Of a stretch of 9,426 nucleotides of DNA, positions 5,583 to 9,426 are shown one piece after another (position 1 is the first letter of the stretch; every line of letters begins with the position of its first letter). The DNA is from Mailhella sp. (GTDB taxonomy: Bacteria; Desulfobacterota; Desulfovibrionia; Desulfovibrionales; Desulfovibrionaceae): assembly GCA_017940105.1 (NCBI GenBank), contig JAGAZG010000205.1, positions 1 through 9,426 on the forward strand, written 5' to 3'. The translations under genes and the position numbers were made by a program. The notes under the pieces were generated by a model that worked only from the letters and a program-made list of their open reading frames with translations, did no database searches and had not been told where the DNA came from.

Positions 5583-8573
5583 ATGTACGGACACAGACTG
5601 CTGAGAGAACTGATCGGCCTGCTCTTTATTTTCTGCGGACTGCTCATGCTGCTCAGCCTGTGGAGCTATGATATTGCAGATCCGTCGTTCAACCAGGCCG
5701 TGACCATACAGGGCAAATCTTCCATACACAACGCGGCAGGGCTGTTCGGTGCCTACCTTGCAGGCAGTATGGTGGACGTGTTCGGCATGGCATCGTTTCT
5801 GTGGATATTCTTTTTTCTCGCCGTCGGCTCCGGACTTGTTTCACACTGGATTGTCCTTAAGTGGTACCGATGGATTGGATACCTGCTGCTTTTTGCCTGC
5901 TTTGTCACGATTGCCGATTTTTGTGACTTTACCCTGCACGGCATCCACGGAGGCGGTCTTGCAGGAAAATGGTTGACGGCTTTCTCGTATCTTTTCTTCA
6001 GCCCGACAGGATCGCTCCTGATATGGATCTTTGTTTTTCTAGCAGCTATGGAGCTGTCGTTCAGCATTTCATGGCTTGCCATGCTGGCAGCTTTGCTGAC
6101 CTGGGTAACGGGCAAGCTGTTGTCCGCAAAAACCGGACAGGAAGCAACGAGAGACATAAAAAAAGCCGCTGACGGTTTTTCTTTGCTGTTCGGCAGATTT
6201 TTCAATAAACAGGGGGCTCCCGGCAATCCACCAAAATCATCCCCCATGCTGGACATTATGCTTCCCGAAAAGCACGATGCCACACCAGGAGAGACCTCCG
6301 CCGCTGACGGCGCTCATGTTTTTGCAAACGCCGGTTCACTGGATAAAAAAAATGAGAACAAACCTCCTCTGGACAGGATTCTCCCAAGAGAGTGCGATCC
6401 TCTCATTTACGACGGAACCCCTTTGAATTCTGAGGAAAACAGCAGTCAAAACTCTCCTGATTTTATCATTGAAGAAGCGTTTCCTGTCTTGCAGGACAGT
6501 GCTATAAAACATGATTTAAATAGTGTCAGCATCCTTGAAAAGCCTGAGGCCGAAGGGAGCACGGAGTCTCTCGGAGCAGGCCTCGCCAATCTGCAGGAAA
6601 CTGGAGAGTCGTTCTTGTCAACGGTCCCCGGCATGGATGAAAAATCCACGGAAAAAACTCCGGAAGCACCTGACCAGTCTCCTGCGCCCCCCTCTCTTGA
6701 AATAAATGTGCCGGAAGAAGCCATCAATATTAAGGAAGCTGAACCGATTTCTGGCTGTCACCCAGATGATCCGCAGGCCAGCCCTGTCGTTCAGCCAAAA
6801 AAAATTCTGTCTGAAGAACATTTCCACGGCACCGGCAAAAAAGCCGGAGGAGACGACGCGGAACGTGCACAGATTCAAGACGGCGTTCAAGAAGCTGCCC
6901 CCCATCAGGTTCAGACGCCTGTCTCCTCAGAAGTTGCATTGGATGACGAAGTCCAAACATCTCTTGAAAAAGTCATTGGCGAAACCATGGAATTGCAACG
7001 CAGGCTTTCAGCCGAAGCAAAACCTCAGCCCGCTGCCCCTCTCCCTGCACCTGTGCTCCCTCGCAGGAGGCAATATATTATGCCATCGACAGCCCTGCTT
7101 GATTCTCCCCCGGCAGCGGCTCTTCTTGACAGGCCGGATCGCGAAAAACTTACCCAGCAGGGATTGGCGGTCATAGAATGCCTGAAAAACTTTCATGTGG
7201 AGGCCGAGCTGGCGAAAATCACACCAGGTCCAGTCGTCACTATGTTTGAGCTGCGGCCTGCTCCAGGCGTCAAAGCGACGAGAATCACCAATCTAGCCAA
7301 CGACCTTGCCATGTCGCTCAAGGCAATTTCCGTGCGCATGCAGGCTCCTGTTCCCGGCACAGACACTGTCGGCGTCGAAGTACCCAATGACAAAAGACAA
7401 ACGGTGTATTTTCGCGAAATCATTGAAAATGAAGCATTTAAAAATGCAAAATCCCTGCTGACGGTTGCCCTTGGTAAAGACATCGGTGGGCGTCCTTTTT
7501 CGGCGGATCTTGCAAAGATGCCCCACCTGCTGGTGGCAGGCGCTACCGGCAAAGGAAAAAGCGTCTGCCTGAATGCCATTCTTCTCAGCCTGCTCTACCG
7601 CGCCCGTCCTGACGAGGTAAAGCTCATTCTTGTCGACCCCAAGCGCGTGGAATTTTCCATGTATGCCGACCTTCCGCATCTTGTGCATCCCGTGGTCACA
7701 GACATGGACATAACGAAAAACGCGCTGCTCTGGGCCATAGACGAGATGAACCGCAGGCTTTCTCTGTTCTCAAAGGTCAAAGTCCGTAATATTACCGGCT
7801 ACAACGACCGGCAAGCAGCTCTCAGGGAGGAAGCAGAGCGAACGGGACGCATACCCGTTGATTCTGTCACGGGTACCCCGGAAGACCTTGCCAACATGCC
7901 TTTTCTTGTCATTGTCGTTGATGAGCTGGCCGACCTCATGCAGATCAAGCGCAAGGAAGTCGAGGGTCCTATCGTGCGGCTTGCCCAGCTTGCCCGTGCC
8001 GCCGGCATACACCTGATTGTGGCTACACAGAGGCCCAGTGTAGACGTTGTCACCGGCCTGATTAAAGCTAACTTTCCCTGCCGCATCGCGTTTCAGGTTA
8101 CCAACGGGCAGGATTCAAGGACTATCCTGGACTGTGTTGGCGCCGAAAAACTTCTTGGCAACGGCGATATGCTGTTCAAACCAAACGGAGACATTGTGCA
8201 GCGTCTGCACGGCGCATATGTCAGTGATCGGGAAGTTGCCGCCATGGTCGATTTTTGGAAGAGGCAGCAAGCCCCCGATTACCAGGTTGATTTTGCAGAA
8301 TTCGGCAATGAAGAAGACGATGCTGAGGCTGAAGGAAGTACGCAGGGAAACCGCCGCGGCAGCAGCGATATAGTTGACGATCCCGTCTACTCTGAAGCCA
8401 TTGAGTTTGTTCTGTCCAGCGGCAAAATCTCCATTTCTCTGCTTCAGCGCCGTTTTCGCATCGGATTCAACCGCGCGGCCCGTTTTGTTGAGCAAATGGA
8501 ACAGGACGGAATCATCACATCTGCGGACGGCGCAAAGCCCAGGGTTGTCCGCGATAGGAGAAACAACGCATGA
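5583..8573 (+). CDS. ftsK: DNA translocase FtsK
   Basis: Membrane-anchored hexameric ATPase that pumps chromosomal DNA through the division septum and activates XerCD recombination at dif. From the ATG at 5583 the protein has 996 residues. The N-terminal membrane domain has about four hydrophobic segments (near 7-28, 62-88, 95-112, 144-174). A hydrophilic linker rich in Pro, Glu and Ser covers about 180-500. The motor domain begins near 497 (YIMPSTALLD), with Walker A GATGKGKS (653-660), VDPKRVEF (684-691), Walker B LVIVVDE (775-781), ATQRPSVDVVTGLIKANFP (814-832) and NGQDSRTILD (841-850). The C-terminal winged-helix gamma domain (about 933-990) contains SLLQRRFRIGFNRAARF, the DNA-orienting module. 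Walker A has Lys where E. coli FtsK has Ser (GSGKS), which is compatible with the P-loop pattern. It follows efp across a terminator-like hairpin and overlaps folD by four bases. Confidence 0.97.
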   Translation: MYGHRLLRELIGLLFIFCGLLMLLSLWSYDIADPSFNQAVTIQGKSSIHNAAGLFGAYLAGSMVDVFGMASFLWIFFFLAVGSGLVSHWIVLKWYRWIGYLLLFACFVTIADFCDFTLHGIHGGGLAGKWLTAFSYLFFSPTGSLLIWIFVFLAAMELSFSISWLAMLAALLTWVTGKLLSAKTGQEATRDIKKAADGFSLLFGRFFNKQGAPGNPPKSSPMLDIMLPEKHDATPGETSAADGAHVFANAGSLDKKNENKPPLDRILPRECDPLIYDGTPLNSEENSSQNSPDFIIEEAFPVLQDSAIKHDLNSVSILEKPEAEGSTESLGAGLANLQETGESFLSTVPGMDEKSTEKTPEAPDQSPAPPSLEINVPEEAINIKEAEPISGCHPDDPQASPVVQPKKILSEEHFHGTGKKAGGDDAERAQIQDGVQEAAPHQVQTPVSSEVALDDEVQTSLEKVIGETMELQRRLSAEAKPQPAAPLPAPVLPRRRQYIMPSTALLDSPPAAALLDRPDREKLTQQGLAVIECLKNFHVEAELAKITPGPVVTMFELRPAPGVKATRITNLANDLAMSLKAISVRMQAPVPGTDTVGVEVPNDKRQTVYFREIIENEAFKNAKSLLTVALGKDIGGRPFSADLAKMPHLLVAGATGKGKSVCLNAILLSLLYRARPDEVKLILVDPKRVEFSMYADLPHLVHPVVTDMDITKNALLWAIDEMNRRLSLFSKVKVRNITGYNDRQAALREEAERTGRIPVDSVTGTPEDLANMPFLVIVVDELADLMQIKRKEVEGPIVRLAQLARAAGIHLIVATQRPSVDVVTGLIKANFPCRIAFQVTNGQDSRTILDCVGAEKLLGNGDMLFKPNGDIVQRLHGAYVSDREVAAMVDFWKRQQAPDYQVDFAEFGNEEDDAEAEGSTQGNRRGSSDIVDDPVYSEAIEFVLSSGKISISLLQRRFRIGFNRAARFVEQMEQDGIITSADGAKPRVVRDRRNNA

Positions 8574-9426
8574 CTACTATTCTGGACGGAAAAGCCACCG
8601 CGGCAGAAATTCGCACCGCAGTGCGTTCTACTGTGGAAAGGGACAGGGAAAAAGCCGGTCGGGCCCCATGCCTTGCCGTGATTCTGGTTGGGGATAACCC
8701 CGCATCGCAAACCTATGTACGCAACAAAGAAAAGGCCTGTGCCGACGCAGCCATAGATACGGCTTCGTATCGTCTCCCTTCGACTGCCAGTCAGTCCGAA
8801 GTAGAAGAACTAATCGCCGGGCTGAATGCCAATCCAGCCATTGACGGCATTCTTCTGCAGCTTCCGTTGCCCAACGGACTGGACGCACGCCCCTGTATAC
8901 ACGCCATCAGTCCGGATAAAGACGTTGATGGCCTTACGGTAGTCAATCAGGGCAAGATGGTCATGGGCCTGCCAGGTCTTCGTCCATGTACGCCGGCAGG
9001 CATTCTGGCGCTGCTTGACCGGTACGGGATTTCTGTCAGTTGCAAGAAGGTAGCTGTTTTGGGAAGAAGCGAGCTTGTCGGCCGGTCCATAGCTATTCTC
9101 ATGTCCAGCCAGGAACGCAACGCCACAGTTACGCTGTGCTATTCACGTACGCCAGATGTTGCCGCCGTCTGCCGTGATTCTGACATTATTGTTGCCGCTC
9201 TTGGCAAGCCGCGCTTCTTAACTGCAGACATGGTCAAGCCTGGGGCCGTCATTATTGACGTGGGCATAAACCGCTCAGCAGATGGACGACTTTGCGGAGA
9301 CGTTGATTACGACAGCGTAGCTCCCATCGCGTCAGCCATCACTCCCGTTCCCGGAGGAATCGGCCCAATGACCATATCTCAGCTTCTGGTCAATACAGAA
9401 CAGGCTTGGAGAAAAACATTTTTTGG
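8570..9426 (+). CDS. folD: Bifunctional methylenetetrahydrofolate dehydrogenase/cyclohydrolase FolD (3' end beyond window)
   Basis: Interconverts 5,10-methylene-, 5,10-methenyl- and 10-formyl-tetrahydrofolate in the cytosol, supplying one-carbon units for purines and formyl-Met-tRNA. In a sulfate reducer it may also serve formate-linked C1 flow (inference). The visible 285 residues are nearly the whole family length. Motifs seen are SQTYVRNKEKAC (46-57), with the catalytic Tyr and Lys of the active site, LLQLPLPNGLD (94-104), PDKDVDG (114-120), RPCTPAGI, VLGRSELVGRS (the Rossmann nucleotide-binding loop, usually GRSNIVGRP) and the C-terminal TPVPGGIGPMTISQLLVNT. The ATG overlaps the ftsK TGA as ATGA, and GGAG lies about nine bases upstream inside ftsK, so expression is probably coupled to ftsK. 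No stop codon is reached before the edge, and only a few residues should be missing. Confidence 0.97.
   Translation, partial: MTTILDGKATAAEIRTAVRSTVERDREKAGRAPCLAVILVGDNPASQTYVRNKEKACADAAIDTASYRLPSTASQSEVEELIAGLNANPAIDGILLQLPLPNGLDARPCIHAISPDKDVDGLTVVNQGKMVMGLPGLRPCTPAGILALLDRYGISVSCKKVAVLGRSELVGRSIAILMSSQERNATVTLCYSRTPDVAAVCRDSDIIVAALGKPRFLTADMVKPGAVIIDVGINRSADGRLCGDVDYDSVAPIASAITPVPGGIGPMTISQLLVNTEQAWRKTFF

Noticed and set aside
5753..6283. Open frame of 176 codons on the minus strand inside ftsK
   Set aside because: It opposes the FtsK membrane domain, whose own frame is fully conserved in character. No family resemblance is seen.
6706..7176. Open frame of 156 codons on the plus strand in another frame of the ftsK linker
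   Set aside because: Its composition is highly basic and proline-rich, as expected from a shifted reading of the linker. The FtsK frame continues without a break, so this is not evidence of a frameshift.
1..9426. CRISPR repeats, tRNA or rRNA genes, insertion sequences, phage genes or a defence system
   Set aside because: I saw no regularly spaced repeats, cloverleaf-like sequence, transposase or terminal inverted repeats. All coding space is occupied by recognised housekeeping genes.

Overview
The window is ordinary, gene-dense bacterial chromosome with seven protein-coding genes arranged as two divergent blocks around a 181-base intergenic region (4745-4925). Base composition is roughly balanced by eye. 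The gene set, the E. coli-type glucokinase and the style of FtsK suggest a Gram-negative proteobacterium. My best guess is a Desulfovibrio-like sulfate reducer (Desulfovibrionaceae), but this rests on general resemblance and cannot be proved from the sequence alone.

Left block, minus strand, transcribed from about 4780 towards position 1: engB (ribosome-assembly GTPase), a UvrD/PcrA-type SF1 helicase, thiL (thiamine-monophosphate kinase) and glk (glucokinase, cut off by the window edge at its C-terminus). The gaps between these genes are 10, 3 and 33 bases, so they very probably form one operon. The products do not share a pathway. The block mixes ribosome assembly, DNA repair or transcription-linked unwinding, cofactor synthesis and hexose phosphorylation.

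Right block, plus strand: efp (elongation factor P), a strong intrinsic-terminator-like hairpin, ftsK (membrane-anchored DNA translocase) and folD (one-carbon folate metabolism, missing only its last residues). ftsK and folD overlap as ATGA. The spacer between efp and ftsK is almost filled by the hairpin, so how ftsK is transcribed is a real question.

No stretch longer than 300 bases lacks a gene. I saw no tRNA, rRNA, CRISPR array, insertion sequence, prophage or attachment site, and no broken genes. I found no evidence of a new biological system. The points worth a second look are modest: the helicase's motif variants and Tudor-like tail, the terminator directly before ftsK, overlapping candidate promoters in the divergent region, and the long FtsK linker.
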